Shown in pieces: positions 1 to 8,582 of a stretch of DNA of 64,000 bases. Both the position numbers and the translations under genes were made by a program. Origin of the DNA: Streptomyces sp. CGMCC 4.7035 (GTDB taxonomy: Bacteria > Actinomycetota > Actinomycetes > Streptomycetales > Streptomycetaceae); the NCBI RefSeq assembly GCF_031583065.1, contig NZ_CP134053.1, positions 744,001-808,000 of the forward strand, in the 5' to 3' direction. The notes beneath the pieces are model-generated. The model saw only the letters and a list, made by a program, of their open reading frames with translations. It was not told where the DNA came from and did no database searches. Each line of letters begins with the position of its first letter. Position 1 is the stretch's first letter.

Positions 1-1
1 G

Positions 2-169
2 AAGGCAGCGAACGGCGGGCTGTTCAGCTACGAGTTCCCGGACATCGCCCCCAGACACAGCCATTCGCCCGCACTCCAATCGTTCGACTCATCGACTGGA
101 GCAGCGCAGGCCGCCGCCACTAACCGGGGCTTGCCGCGTCACCGCCGCCCAGCGGAACCTGGAACTTGA
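2..169 (+). other. possible 3' tail of a gene cut by the window edge
   Basis: A reading frame is open from base 2 to a TGA at 167-169. Its first 15 or so codons have the GC-rich third positions of a coding stretch, but the remainder loses that bias, so it may be only a short real tail or a decayed one. No start is visible and no family is recognised. The stretch from 170 to 509 shows no convincing gene; it is locally AT-richer around 165-245 and contains the operator-like inverted repeat at 317-345. Confidence 0.15.
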
Positions 170-316
170 TGGCTGCAATATGGATAAACCTGCAAGCCCG
201 GTAGCCGACCGCCGCTTTACTTGATCCACTATGGCTTAGAGGAACACCGATGTTCAACGTTCCCGCACCCCGTCACGAGGTCGCCCGAGGCCCGCACCGG
301 GCCTGCGGCCGAGCGT

Positions 317-345
317 GTTCAACCGCGCCGGAGCGGCAGTTGATC
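317..345. promoter_or_regulatory. degenerate StrR-type operator (site 1)
   Basis: GTTCAACCG, 11 bases, then CAGTTGATC. It matches the perfect palindrome at 6020-6048 at 7-8 of 9 positions in each arm with the same 11-base spacing. StrR-family activators of antibiotic clusters bind repeats of this form. Here it lies downstream of the minus-strand gene at 510-1043, so if functional it would serve a gene to the left, outside the window. Confidence 0.5.
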
Positions 346-509
346 GGGACGTCATGTCAGCGCGCAGGTGGGGAAGTTGAAGCACCACGGGCACGGGCGC
401 GTACAACAACGACATCAGGGCCTCGGGGAGCCGCTCGGCATGGGGTCGTACCCCCGAGCTACCAGAAGGCCCTGCGCACGTTGCCAGATCAGTGGAGAGA
501 GACGGCTTC

Positions 510-1043
510 TCAGTCTTCGTCGGTCAACAGGCGCTCGCGGATGGCTGCGGGTTGCGCACGGAACTTGGTCGGCTTGGAGGAACTGTCGATTTCCAGTTCC
601 CCTTGCTTGGCCATTCGCCGCATCATCTCGTACGTGGCGGTCCGTTGCGTCTCGGACGGGTCACCGCCCTGGATCCGGGAAGCCATATCGCCCGCTGTGA
701 GCCAGTCGTCGGGTGATTCGAGCATGATCTCCCGGATGCGGGCTTTCCGGTTGACCGGCTTCGCTGGACGGACCGTTCGACGGGCGCGCGGCTTGCCTTT
801 CGTCGCCTTGCTGCTGGTCCCGGCGGAGTGAGCCTGAGGCGGTGCGGCGGGCTCGGGTGCCGGGGTCGAATCCTGAGTAGCGGGCGGCTCCGGCGAGGCG
901 TCAACGAATTCGCGAAGAGCCTCGATCGCCGAATCGATGCGCGCGAGTTGCTTGTCGAGCGCATCGCGTTGCGCCAAGACGTGTGACCGGCTCTGCAGCA
1001 TCGCGGCGTATGCGCGGCGCGCTTCGGTGACCGCGTCTTCCAC
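510..1043 (-). CDS. unknown small protein with helical N-terminus and winged-helix-like C-terminus
   Basis: A 177-residue protein that I do not recognise. The GTG start at 1043 is preceded on the minus strand by AAAGGGG at a suitable distance. Residues 1-47 are charged and helical and could form a coiled coil. Residues 48-85 are a Pro/Ala-rich linker and about 86-105 are strongly basic. Residues 105-165 (beginning KARIREIML) have a helix-turn-helix rhythm reminiscent of small DNA-binding or dissociation-type domains. There is no signal peptide or membrane segment. It is divergent from the P450 gene, with 217 bases between them. It may be a chromosomal flanking gene rather than a cluster member. 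Confidence 0.55.
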   Translation of the reverse strand: MEDAVTEARRAYAAMLQSRSHVLAQRDALDKQLARIDSAIEALREFVDASPEPPATQDSTPAPEPAAPPQAHSAGTSSKATKGKPRARRTVRPAKPVNRKARIREIMLESPDDWLTAGDMASRIQGGDPSETQRTATYEMMRRMAKQGELEIDSSSKPTKFRAQPAAIRERLLTDED

Positions 1044-1260
1044 GGAGTTGCCCCTTTGTCGGCTGGATCTTGTTCGGTCTCGCTCCGACCTTGCAGGAAG
1101 GGTACAGTCTCATGGACCTGCCCCTTTCGTGTTGCTGAGGAATCGACGCGTCCTCCGGCGGTCTCGTCTTCTGCGTTGCCATATCGAACTGTGTGCCCGT
1201 GTCCGCCCCGTGCCCGTACCGGTGCTCGGTATCGGGCAGACCTCTGTGTGAGGGCTTCCC

Positions 1261-2469
1261 ATGCCTAGCGACCCTGCCGGTCAGCCTCCCCACATCAACC
1301 TCGTCGATCCAGGGCTCTACTCCCACGGCGATCCCTTCGTGCAATGGCGATGGCTCCGGGCGAACGACCCCGTGCATCGCCACACACCCACGGACTACCC
1401 ACCCTTCTGGGCTCTGACGAGATACGAGGACGTCAAGACCGTCTTCCGTGATGCCGAGACCTTCAGCTCCGCCCAGGGGATCCTCCTGCGGCCCTCGGGT
1501 CATGGAGCCGACCCAGGAGGCGGTCGCACCCTGGCGCTCACCGACCCGCCGCGCCACCGCCAACTGCGGGGGCTGGTCGACGACTGGTTCACGGTCCGTT
1601 CGGTGCGGGCCATCGAGGAGAAGATGCGGGAGGTCGCCGGCAGCGTCCTCGACCTCGCCGTGAAGCGCGAACACTGCGATTTCGTGGAGGACATCGCCGC
1701 ACGGATCCCGCTCTACATGATCTGCAGCATGATGGGGGTCCCGGAACCCGACTGGGAGAGGCTGTTCACGTTGAGCCGCCAGGCTTTCGGGGCCGGAGAC
1801 CCGATGACCCGGCGGTTCGCCCACCTGGAGATCATGGGGTACTTCGAGGATCTCGCCGCGGTCAAGGCGGCGAACCCGGCTGACGACCTGGTGAGCGTGC
1901 TCGTGGCCGGCGAGATCGAGGGCAAGCGGATCAGCCGGGACGAGGTCATCCTCAACTGCGACAACCTCTTTGTGGGCGGGGCCGAGAACACCCGTATGGC
2001 GGCGGCCGGTGGCATGCTCGCGTTCCTCGAACATCCGGAACAGTGGGCGCTGCTCGTCGAGGATCCGGCCCTCCTGCCGACCGCTGTCGAAGAGGTTCTG
2101 CGCTGGACGTCCACTCCGACGCACATCATGCGTACCGCGTCGCGCCCCGCCGAGATCCACGGTAGGCGCATCGAGGCCGGCGATCTGGTCACCCTCTGGA
2201 TACCTTCGGCGAACCGTGATGAGGAAGTGTTCGCGGATCCCGAACGGTTCGATGTGCGCCGGCAGCCCAACCGGCACCTGTCACTGGGCTTCGGCGAGCA
2301 CTTCTGCGTGGGAAGCATGCTGGCCCGGGTCGAGATCCGGCTCCTGTATCAGGAGCTCATCGAGCGATCCATCGGTATCGAGCTCGACGGCGAACCGGTC
2401 CGGCTTGACTCCATCGTGGTGAACGGCTTGGAGCGTCTGCCGGTGAAGCTGGTGCCGGGCCGTTCGTAG
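1261..2469 (+). CDS. cytochrome P450, probable tailoring hydroxylase
   Basis: A soluble bacterial class-I-type P450 of 402 residues, normal length for the family. The visible motifs are an I-helix GGAENTR (239-245, with Asn where many P450s have Thr after the acid), the K-helix ExxR (E278-R281) and the haem loop FGEHFCVG with the axial thiolate Cys349. The ATG at 1261 has TGAGGG at 1249-1254. Many P450s in peptide antibiotic clusters hydroxylate amino acids or side chains, some while bound to a carrier domain; which substrate applies here cannot be read from sequence. No ferredoxin or reductase gene is nearby, so electrons must come from proteins encoded elsewhere. It converges with the ABC exporter gene on a shared terminator. 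Confidence 0.93.
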   Translation: MPSDPAGQPPHINLVDPGLYSHGDPFVQWRWLRANDPVHRHTPTDYPPFWALTRYEDVKTVFRDAETFSSAQGILLRPSGHGADPGGGRTLALTDPPRHRQLRGLVDDWFTVRSVRAIEEKMREVAGSVLDLAVKREHCDFVEDIAARIPLYMICSMMGVPEPDWERLFTLSRQAFGAGDPMTRRFAHLEIMGYFEDLAAVKAANPADDLVSVLVAGEIEGKRISRDEVILNCDNLFVGGAENTRMAAAGGMLAFLEHPEQWALLVEDPALLPTAVEEVLRWTSTPTHIMRTASRPAEIHGRRIEAGDLVTLWIPSANRDEEVFADPERFDVRRQPNRHLSLGFGEHFCVGSMLARVEIRLLYQELIERSIGIELDGEPVRLDSIVVNGLERLPVKLVPGRS

Positions 2470-2523
2470 ACCCGGACTCGGGCTTGTGCGCGTACCGCCG
2501 GGAGCCGGGCGCAGGAGTGCACG

Positions 2524-2558
2524 GCGGCTGTGCCTCGACCGGATCGAGGCACAGCCGC
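2524..2558. terminator. bidirectional hairpin terminator between convergent P450 and exporter genes
   Basis: A perfect 15-bp inverted repeat (arms 2524-2538 and 2544-2558) around a 5-base loop, lying between the P450 stop at 2469 and the exporter stop at 2572. It has no long T run, as is usual for actinomycete terminators. Confidence 0.85.
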
Positions 2559-2571
2559 ACGGCCCGCCTCG

Positions 2572-4509
2572 TCAGCCCACCTTCGACGCCCGCACCGTCG
2601 GGTCGATACCCGGGTCGCCCGGGTGCTGGGTCGCGAACTGCGTCCGGTACAGCTCCGCGTAGAGCCCGTCGGCGGCGAGGAGTTCGTCGTGGGTCCCGCG
2701 CTCGCGGACCCGTCCGGCGTCGATGACGAGTATCTGGTCCGCGTTGCGGACTGTGGAGAGGCGGTGGGCGATCACCAGGGACGTCCGACCGACCAGAGTG
2801 GCCTCCAGCGCTCGCTGGATGGCCGCCTCCGATTCGGAGTCCAGGTGCGCGGTCGCCTCGTCGAGGACGACGACCGGAGGAGACTTCAGGAGCAGCCGGG
2901 CGAGCGCGATCCTCTGCTTCTCTCCGCCCGACATGCGGTGGCCGCGATCACCGACGACGGTGTCGAGTCCGTTGGGCAGCGCGGCGATGGTGTCCCAGAT
3001 CCGTGCGGCCCGGCAGGCCTCGATCATCTCCTCTTCCGTCGCCTCGGGGCGGGCGAACGCCATGTTGGCCCTGAGCGAGTCGTGGAACAGGTGGGCGTCC
3101 TGGGTGACGACCCCGATGGTCTCGTGCAGCGACCGCAGTGTCAGGTCCCGGACGTCATGCCCGCCGATCCGCACCGTTCCCGCCACGGGGTCGTAGAGCC
3201 GGGGGATCAGCTGGGTGATGGTGGTCTTCCCGGCGCCGGAGGGGCCCACCAGCGCCGTCATCTTCCCCGCCGGGGCGTGGAAGCTCAGGCCGTGCAGGAC
3301 CGTCGTGCCGTCGGCGCGTTCCGGGACGTGCGACTGGATGCTTTCCAGGGAGCGAAGCGAAACCTCGGTCGCGCTTGGATAGCGGAAGTGCACGTCGGTG
3401 AACTCGATGTCCGGGGCCGGTTCACCGGCAGCGGCGGCGGGCAGCGCGCGGGCACCCGGGCGCTCGACGACGAGCGGCTCCAGGTCCAGCACCTCGAAGA
3501 CCCGGTCGAAGCTCACCAGGGTGGTCACGACGTCGATCTGGATCGAGTTCAGCTGCTGAACGGGGCCGAAGAGGCGCGACAGGAGTGCGAACACCGCCAC
3601 GAGCGTGCCCACCTGGAGTGTGCCGTGGACGACAAGGGTGCCGCCGATGCCGTACACGATCGCTGTCGCCAGAGCGACGATCAGCGAGGCGACGATTCCG
3701 AGCAGCCGTCCGTACACGCCACCGAGGACGGCGAGGTCCCGCATCCGGCTCGCACGGCTCGCGAAGGCTCGTGATTCCTCCTCCGGCCGGCCGTAGAGCT
3801 TGCTGAGCAGCGCGCCGCCGACGTTGAAGCGCTCGCTCATCAAGGAGCCGATCTCGGCGTCGACCTGCATACCTTCCCGGGCGATCCGCTGCAGTCGCGA
3901 ACCCACGAACCGGCCAGGCACCAGGAAGAGCGGGATCAGCAGCAGGGACAGGAGCGTGAGCTGCCAGGACAGGTAGAACAACGAGGCGAGAACGAGGACC
4001 AGAGTGAGGAGGATGGACAGCGACTGGGACAGGAGCGTCGTCACCGCCTGCTGGGTCCCGATCACGTCGCCGTTGAGCCTGCTGATCAGGGAGCCGGTCT
4101 GGGCGCGGGTGAAGAACGCCATCGGCTGGCGCTGAAGGTGGTCGAAGACCTTCGTGCGCAGGTCGCAGACCAGGCCGTGGCCCACCCGGCCGGAGAACCA
4201 TGCCTGGAGATAGCCGGCCACGGCGTTGACGATGGCGAGACCCGCCATCGCCGATGACAGGGCGACCACGGTTCCCACCCGATGGTGGCCGATCCCGTCG
4301 TCGATGAGCATTTTGAGCAGCAGCGGACTCGACGCGGCGATCGTCGCGTCCACGGCCGTGACCGCCAGCAGGGCCGCCACCGCCCAGCGGCGCTGGAGAA
4401 CGAAGGGGATGATCCGCCGTACGGTTCCTGGACGGATCCGCTGGCGGGTGACCGATTCGTCCATTCGCATGCGCACGGGGCCCGCGGTCGGGCCGCCCGT
4501 CCTGGCCAT
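2572..4509 (-). CDS. ABC exporter, fused permease and ATPase
   Basis: A 645-residue MsbA/LmrA-type half transporter expected to work as a homodimer in the cytoplasmic membrane, most likely exporting or giving resistance to the lipopeptide. An N-terminal six-helix permease region (about 40-340) precedes a nucleotide-binding domain with Walker A GPSGAGKTT (422-430), Q-loop Gln470, signature MSGGEKQR (526-533), Walker B VVVLDEAT and H-loop His582. The ATG at 4509 is preceded by AGGATGG; an internal ATG at residue 14 or 16 is possible. A StrR-type operator lies about 250 bases upstream (4760-4788), which suggests co-regulation with the biosynthetic genes. Single fused exporters of this kind are also found in ramoplanin and enduracidin clusters. 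Confidence 0.93.
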   Translation of the reverse strand: MARTGGPTAGPVRMRMDESVTRQRIRPGTVRRIIPFVLQRRWAVAALLAVTAVDATIAASSPLLLKMLIDDGIGHHRVGTVVALSSAMAGLAIVNAVAGYLQAWFSGRVGHGLVCDLRTKVFDHLQRQPMAFFTRAQTGSLISRLNGDVIGTQQAVTTLLSQSLSILLTLVLVLASLFYLSWQLTLLSLLLIPLFLVPGRFVGSRLQRIAREGMQVDAEIGSLMSERFNVGGALLSKLYGRPEEESRAFASRASRMRDLAVLGGVYGRLLGIVASLIVALATAIVYGIGGTLVVHGTLQVGTLVAVFALLSRLFGPVQQLNSIQIDVVTTLVSFDRVFEVLDLEPLVVERPGARALPAAAAGEPAPDIEFTDVHFRYPSATEVSLRSLESIQSHVPERADGTTVLHGLSFHAPAGKMTALVGPSGAGKTTITQLIPRLYDPVAGTVRIGGHDVRDLTLRSLHETIGVVTQDAHLFHDSLRANMAFARPEATEEEMIEACRAARIWDTIAALPNGLDTVVGDRGHRMSGGEKQRIALARLLLKSPPVVVLDEATAHLDSESEAAIQRALEATLVGRTSLVIAHRLSTVRNADQILVIDAGRVRERGTHDELLAADGLYAELYRTQFATQHPGDPGIDPTVRASKVG

Positions 4510-4759
4510 TCAGAACCATCCTGCCTTGTGGCGGCCCGGTGCGGGCCGCTGAGGGTTCGACAACCGGTCGGCGTCGAGATGTGGGCGTCACGGGCATCCG
4601 GAGCCTGCCCGGTTCATCGCAATGCCCGGCGCCGCGGCCTCCGGATTTCGGCCGGCGCATCGTAGTCGGCATTCGGCAACCCCGTTGCGGGAGCTCAATC
4701 CGCCGCAACCGGATGAGTGGGCCGGTAAAAGGACTTCTGGATTCCGGTCGCCGCGCACT

Positions 4760-4788
4760 GTTCAACTGCGGCGCGGGAGCAGTCGAGC
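4760..4788. promoter_or_regulatory. StrR-type operator (site 2) upstream of ABC exporter
   Basis: GTTCAACTG, 11 bases, CAGTCGAGC. The left arm is perfect and the right arm has two changes from CAGTTGAAC. It lies in the 434-base gap between the regulator stop (4944) and the exporter start (4509), so it probably drives the exporter. I see nothing else defined in that gap. Confidence 0.7.
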
Positions 4789-4943
4789 AGTGGGGCGGCC
4801 GGTCTGAGACCACGAAATCCCGCGGCCCGGACGCAATTGAAGGAATACCTTCTGCGTCGGGCCACGTGGATTCTCATTCTTCTGTCAGGGGTCTGCCAAA
4901 AGCACGCCCCGCTGACGTACTATTCGAAGCGATGTCAGGCGTT

Positions 4944-5918
4944 TCACACCGTACGCTCTGCCATCCTGGCGGCGAGCTGAGACCACATCTCCGCGTATTC
5001 CGCCGCCAATTGCCCGACCATAGCCGCGCAGTGGGGGGGCACTCCGGCAGTGAGATCGGACCAGCGCTGGGACTCGTTCGCGCTGTGCCGTAGGAGATGG
5101 AGGAGCGATCGACCCGTCTCCGTATGGCGCAGGGCCGGATCGCGCAACAGCTTCTGCACCACCGCGAGGGCGGAGACCGAAGGGGTCCGGGATGCGCGCT
5201 GGGTTCTGCTCGACGCGGCCCTCGTCGGCAGCTCGCCGCGCTCAAGCCGCTTGCGGACGTCGCTCGCCGTTGCCGGCGACACTCCGGCCTCCCTGGCCAC
5301 CTTGCGGATCGAGGCCTCGGGGGACTGGGCCAGAAGTTCGGCGACTCTCCGGCGGCGCTCGTCGCTGTCGACGGGCCTGCTCTTGCCGTCGCGGCCGACT
5401 CTGACGTCGGCCCTCGGTATCTCGGACTCGCTGCGTTGCCTGATTCTGGCGATGGTCCTGGCACCCAGCCCTGCGACCTCGGCGATCGCTCGGTCGGAGA
5501 GATGAGGATGGGATCGGACGATCCGTGCTGCGGCCTTCTGTCGGTCCGCCTGCGAGAGCGGGAACCCGTGCGTCACATTGGCTTTGACGGCGTGCAGGAA
5601 GACGTCAGCCGACGGCCCGTCGAAGAACTCCACCTCAATGGTGTCGCGCCCTTTGAGCACAGCCGCCATGAGGCGGTGCGTCCCGTCGATGACCTGCATG
5701 CTCTGCCGGTCCACGAGAATGGGGGGAAGCGGTCCGTCGATCTCCGCCAGGCGGGCGACGTGCTCCGCGTTCTGGCCCTCCAGCCGTGGCGATTCCGCCA
5801 GCTGGAGCAGGGACACCGGCACGGTCGTGGTGCGACGCTCGGACTGCCGGGCCGTCCGAGGTTGTTCTGGGATGCTGGCGCTGCATTCGGGCGGTATGAG
5901 GTCGGCGTGGACCTTCAC
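4944..5918 (-). CDS. StrR-family cluster activator (ParB-like domain plus HTH)
   Basis: A 324-residue protein related to StrR and to glycopeptide regulators of the Bbr/Tei15 type. Residues about 30-115 form a ParB/Srx-like domain with the motif IDGTHRL (78-82 core). Helix-turn-helix segments follow at about 139-162 and 202-227. I chose the GTG at 5918 because GGGGAGAGA lies just upstream. A longer frame reaches 6050 but would run through the perfect operator at 6020-6048, which belongs in the promoter region. It stands divergent from the hydrolase-hpgT-dpg operon. It is the obvious candidate to bind all four inverted repeats in the window, including the one at its own promoter (autoregulation is an inference). 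Confidence 0.9.
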   Translation of the reverse strand: MKVHADLIPPECSASIPEQPRTARQSERRTTTVPVSLLQLAESPRLEGQNAEHVARLAEIDGPLPPILVDRQSMQVIDGTHRLMAAVLKGRDTIEVEFFDGPSADVFLHAVKANVTHGFPLSQADRQKAAARIVRSHPHLSDRAIAEVAGLGARTIARIRQRSESEIPRADVRVGRDGKSRPVDSDERRRRVAELLAQSPEASIRKVAREAGVSPATASDVRKRLERGELPTRAASSRTQRASRTPSVSALAVVQKLLRDPALRHTETGRSLLHLLRHSANESQRWSDLTAGVPPHCAAMVGQLAAEYAEMWSQLAARMAERTV

Positions 5919-6019
5919 GATCTGATCTCTCCCCGTTGATGTGACTATACCCGGCCGCAAAGTACCAGAGCAGTGCGACAGGTGTCTCGAACACACGTGC
6001 CACAATGGGTCGTTGGGGT

Positions 6020-6048
6020 GTTCAACTGTCAACGCGACGCAGTTGAAC
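6020..6048. promoter_or_regulatory. perfect StrR-type operator (site 3), divergent promoter region
   Basis: A perfect palindrome, GTTCAACTG-N11-CAGTTGAAC. It lies in the 305-base gap between the divergent regulator (start 5918) and hydrolase/hpgT/dpg operon (start 6224), 101 bases from the former and 175 from the latter. Apart from this site the gap shows nothing I can define. Confidence 0.85.
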
Positions 6049-6223
6049 AACCGTTGGCCAGCTCGGCCGCCGTCCTTCGTACGCGGTGACGGCTGTCGAA
6101 ATTTGATTCGCGCGGATGCGGTCGGTCAAAGTAGCGCAGTCGGCGTGTTGATCGCCGGGAGTCCGTGGGGTTGGCGTCGAGCGCATCCGACGGCTCGTCA
6201 ACTCAAGGAGGCCGCGCCCCGCC

Positions 6224-7027
6224 ATGCCATACGTATCCGCCAACGGCATTCGGCTCGCCTACGAGCGCACCGGGGAAGGTGACCCGGTCCTGTTCATCAT
6301 GGGATCCGGAGCCGGCGGACGCGTGTGGACCACGCATCAGACGCCGGCCGTGAACAAGGCCGGGTACCAGAGCATCATTTTCGACAACCGGGGCATCGCG
6401 CCGTCCGACGTACCGCCCGGTCCCTACACCCTGGCCGACATGGTCGCCGACACGGTGGGGCTGATCGAGGCGCTGGACGCGAGTCCGTGTCACCTGGTCG
6501 GCACCTCCCTGGGTGCCTCGATCGCGCAGGAGATCGCGGTCGGTCGCCCCGAGTTGGTGCGGTCCGCCGTCATGCTCGCCACCAGGGCGCATTCGGACGT
6601 CTTCCGCCAGGCGTTGTCGCGTTCGGACCAGGTGCTGGCCGAGAGCGGAGTGCAACTGCCCCAGGGGTACGCTTCCCCGAACACGGTGCTTCAGATGTTC
6701 TCGCCGAAGACCCTGAACAACGACGACGCCGTCTCGCTGTGGCTGGATGTCTTCGAGCTGTACGGGGACGCGGGCGCTGCGTCGAACGGGCAGGCCTGGG
6801 TGGATTCCGGGTCCGACCGGCGTGAACGGCTGCGCGAGATCACCGTCCCCTGCCGAGTGATCGCCTTCACCGACGACGTGATCTGCCCGCCGCACCTCGG
6901 GGCCGCGGTGGCGGACGCCATCCCGGAGTGCGACTTCGTGGAGATCGGGGACGCCGGCCACCTCGGAAACCTGGAGCGGCCGGACGAGGTCAACACCGCG
7001 ATCATCGAGTTCCTCGACAAATTCTGA
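6224..7027 (+). CDS. alpha/beta-hydrolase of the Dpg operon
   Basis: A 267-residue alpha/beta-hydrolase-fold protein. The nucleophile elbow is GTSLG with Ser95, the likely acid is Asp217 or Asp218 (in FTDDVICPP), and the base is His246 (in GDAGHLGNL). The ATG at 6224 has AAGGAGG about a dozen bases upstream. It is the first gene of the operon leading into hpgT and dpgABCD, 175 bases from the perfect StrR operator. Its substrate is not evident. In this position it might hydrolyse CoA or carrier thioesters (Dpg pathway support, or release or proofreading of stalled NRPS intermediates), but that is inference from context only. No signal peptide, so it should be cytoplasmic. Confidence 0.85.
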   Translation: MPYVSANGIRLAYERTGEGDPVLFIMGSGAGGRVWTTHQTPAVNKAGYQSIIFDNRGIAPSDVPPGPYTLADMVADTVGLIEALDASPCHLVGTSLGASIAQEIAVGRPELVRSAVMLATRAHSDVFRQALSRSDQVLAESGVQLPQGYASPNTVLQMFSPKTLNNDDAVSLWLDVFELYGDAGAASNGQAWVDSGSDRRERLREITVPCRVIAFTDDVICPPHLGAAVADAIPECDFVEIGDAGHLGNLERPDEVNTAIIEFLDKF

Positions 7028-7115
7028 CCAGCAGTCCGGCGAGCCGCCACCGGATGCCGCTCGGCGCTCGGGGGTCATCGCGGGCTTCCCCCTCGATCCC
7101 CACGGAGACGTGTCC

Positions 7116-8486
7116 ATGACCGCTCGATCCCATGACCGACCCGGGCCCGACCCGGACCGCGCAGAGACCGAGGCCGTGCTGCGCAAGCAGCACCTGCACG
7201 CAAGCGTCGCGGACCCCGTCCTGGACACGATGACCTTCCTGAACGAGATCACTGCGCGGTATCCGGACGCGATCTCGTTCGCGCCGGGACGGCCGTACGA
7301 CGGGTTCTTCGACATCGAGGAGATCTTCAAGCACATCCGCCGCTACCTGGAGTACTTGGAGGACGGCGGGGTCTCACCCGCGGACATCCGCGACGCCCTC
7401 TTCCAATATGGTCCGACCGCCGGCCGCATTCGCGACGTGATCGCCGATTCGCTGCATCTGGACGAGGGGATCGATGTCTCGCCCGAGTCCATAGTGGTCA
7501 CGGTCGGATGTCAGGAGGCGATGTTCCTCGCGGTGCGGGCCCTGATCGCGCGGCCGGAAGACGTGCTCATGGTCTCAAGCCCCTGCTACGTCGGCATCAC
7601 CGGCGCGGCGAGCGTGCTGGGCGTCGAAGTCGCCGCGGTGGAGGAGGGCGCCGACGGATTCCGGTGCGCCGATCTGCGGGCCGCGGTGCTGGCGGAGAGG
7701 GCGAAGGGCCGTAACCCCCGTGCCTTCTACGTCGTACCGGACCATTCCAACCCCTCGGGTACCACGATGCCCCTGGACACGCGCCGGGAGCTGCTCGACG
7801 TCGCCACCGACCTCGACATCCTCATCCTGGAGGACAGCCCCTATCGGCTGGTGAGCCCCGGCCGGCAGCTGCCGACCCTGAAGTCCCTCGACCGCCGGCG
7901 CCGGGTGGTGCATCTCGGATCCTTCTCGAAGACGCTCTTTCCGGGAGCCCGCGTAGGATTCGCCGTCGCCGATCAGGTGGTCGTCGACGACGCGGGACAC
8001 AGCAGCCTGCTGGCCGACGAGCTCACGAAAATCAAGAGCATGGTGACGGTGAACACCTCACCCCTGAGCCAGGCGGTCGTCGCCGGCATGCTCCTGTCCG
8101 CGAACGGTCGTGCCACCGACCTCAACGCGAAGACCTCCGTGTACTACGGCGAGGCCATGCGGGCGACGCTGCAGCGGCTTGAGGCCAGCCTCCCGTCGGC
8201 ACGCAGAGCCGAGCTCGGCGTCAGTTGGAACGAACCCGAGGGAGGCTTCTTCCTCACCGTCAACGTCCCCTTCCGCGCCGACACCGAGGCGCTGGCACGC
8301 TCGGCCGGGGACTTCGGAGTCATCTGGACCCCGATGTCCTATTTCCACCCGCAAGGCGGCGGAACGCGAGGCATCCGCCTGTCCACGAGCTACCTGACGC
8401 CGGACGACATCGCCGAGGGGATCACGCGGTTCGCGCGGTTCATCGAAGCCGAGGCCGGGGCCGCGGACGCGCCCGGAAAGAACTGA
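7116..8486 (+). CDS. hpgT: arylglycine aminotransferase (HpgT-like), PLP-dependent
   Basis: A fold-type I PLP aminotransferase of about 456 residues. In glycopeptide-type pathways this enzyme transaminates 4-hydroxyphenylglyoxylate and 3,5-dihydroxyphenylglyoxylate to Hpg and Dpg, with tyrosine as amino donor. The PLP lysine is in SFSKTLFPGARVGF (about residue 272). DHSNPSGTT and EDSPYRL are the conserved PLP-pocket segments, and the C-terminal arginine lies in GIRLSTSY. The ATG at 7116 is preferred over the GTG at 7110 because GGAG at 7104-7107 is better spaced. It is followed 33 bases later by the leader ORF and dpgA. hmaS and hmo, coded on the other strand, make its Hpg precursor. Confidence 0.92.
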   Translation: MTARSHDRPGPDPDRAETEAVLRKQHLHASVADPVLDTMTFLNEITARYPDAISFAPGRPYDGFFDIEEIFKHIRRYLEYLEDGGVSPADIRDALFQYGPTAGRIRDVIADSLHLDEGIDVSPESIVVTVGCQEAMFLAVRALIARPEDVLMVSSPCYVGITGAASVLGVEVAAVEEGADGFRCADLRAAVLAERAKGRNPRAFYVVPDHSNPSGTTMPLDTRRELLDVATDLDILILEDSPYRLVSPGRQLPTLKSLDRRRRVVHLGSFSKTLFPGARVGFAVADQVVVDDAGHSSLLADELTKIKSMVTVNTSPLSQAVVAGMLLSANGRATDLNAKTSVYYGEAMRATLQRLEASLPSARRAELGVSWNEPEGGFFLTVNVPFRADTEALARSAGDFGVIWTPMSYFHPQGGGTRGIRLSTSYLTPDDIAEGITRFARFIEAEAGAADAPGKN

Positions 8487-8519
8487 CCCGTCCGTTTTCT
8501 CTTCAGGAGGACCGAGCGA

Positions 8520-8582
8520 ATGACCAAGGTGTCCGTCAAGCCGCGCAGTAAGCCCCGTATGTGGGGGTGGACCTTCCGATGA
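8520..8582 (+). CDS. 20-codon leader ORF overlapping the dpgA start
   Basis: ATG at 8520 is preceded by the strongest ribosome-binding site in the operon (CAGGAGG, 8504-8510). It opens a 20-codon basic peptide (MTKVSVKPRSKPR, then Met-Trp and a second Trp) ending in TGA at 8580-8582. That stop overlaps the ATG of dpgA at 8579 in an ATGA arrangement. dpgA itself lacks a comparable site, so dpgA translation is probably coupled to this leader. No homologue is recognised, and it could be an accidental ORF. Confidence 0.4.
   Translation: MTKVSVKPRSKPRMWGWTFR

Noticed and set aside
2530..3774. A 414-codon plus-strand open frame opposite the ABC exporter
   Set aside because: The minus strand carries unmistakable Walker and signature motifs; the plus-strand frame has none.
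5919..6050. Upstream extension of the StrR-family regulator to ATG 6050
   Set aside because: It would place the perfect StrR operator inside the coding region; a GTG at 5918 with a good ribosome-binding site gives the usual family length.
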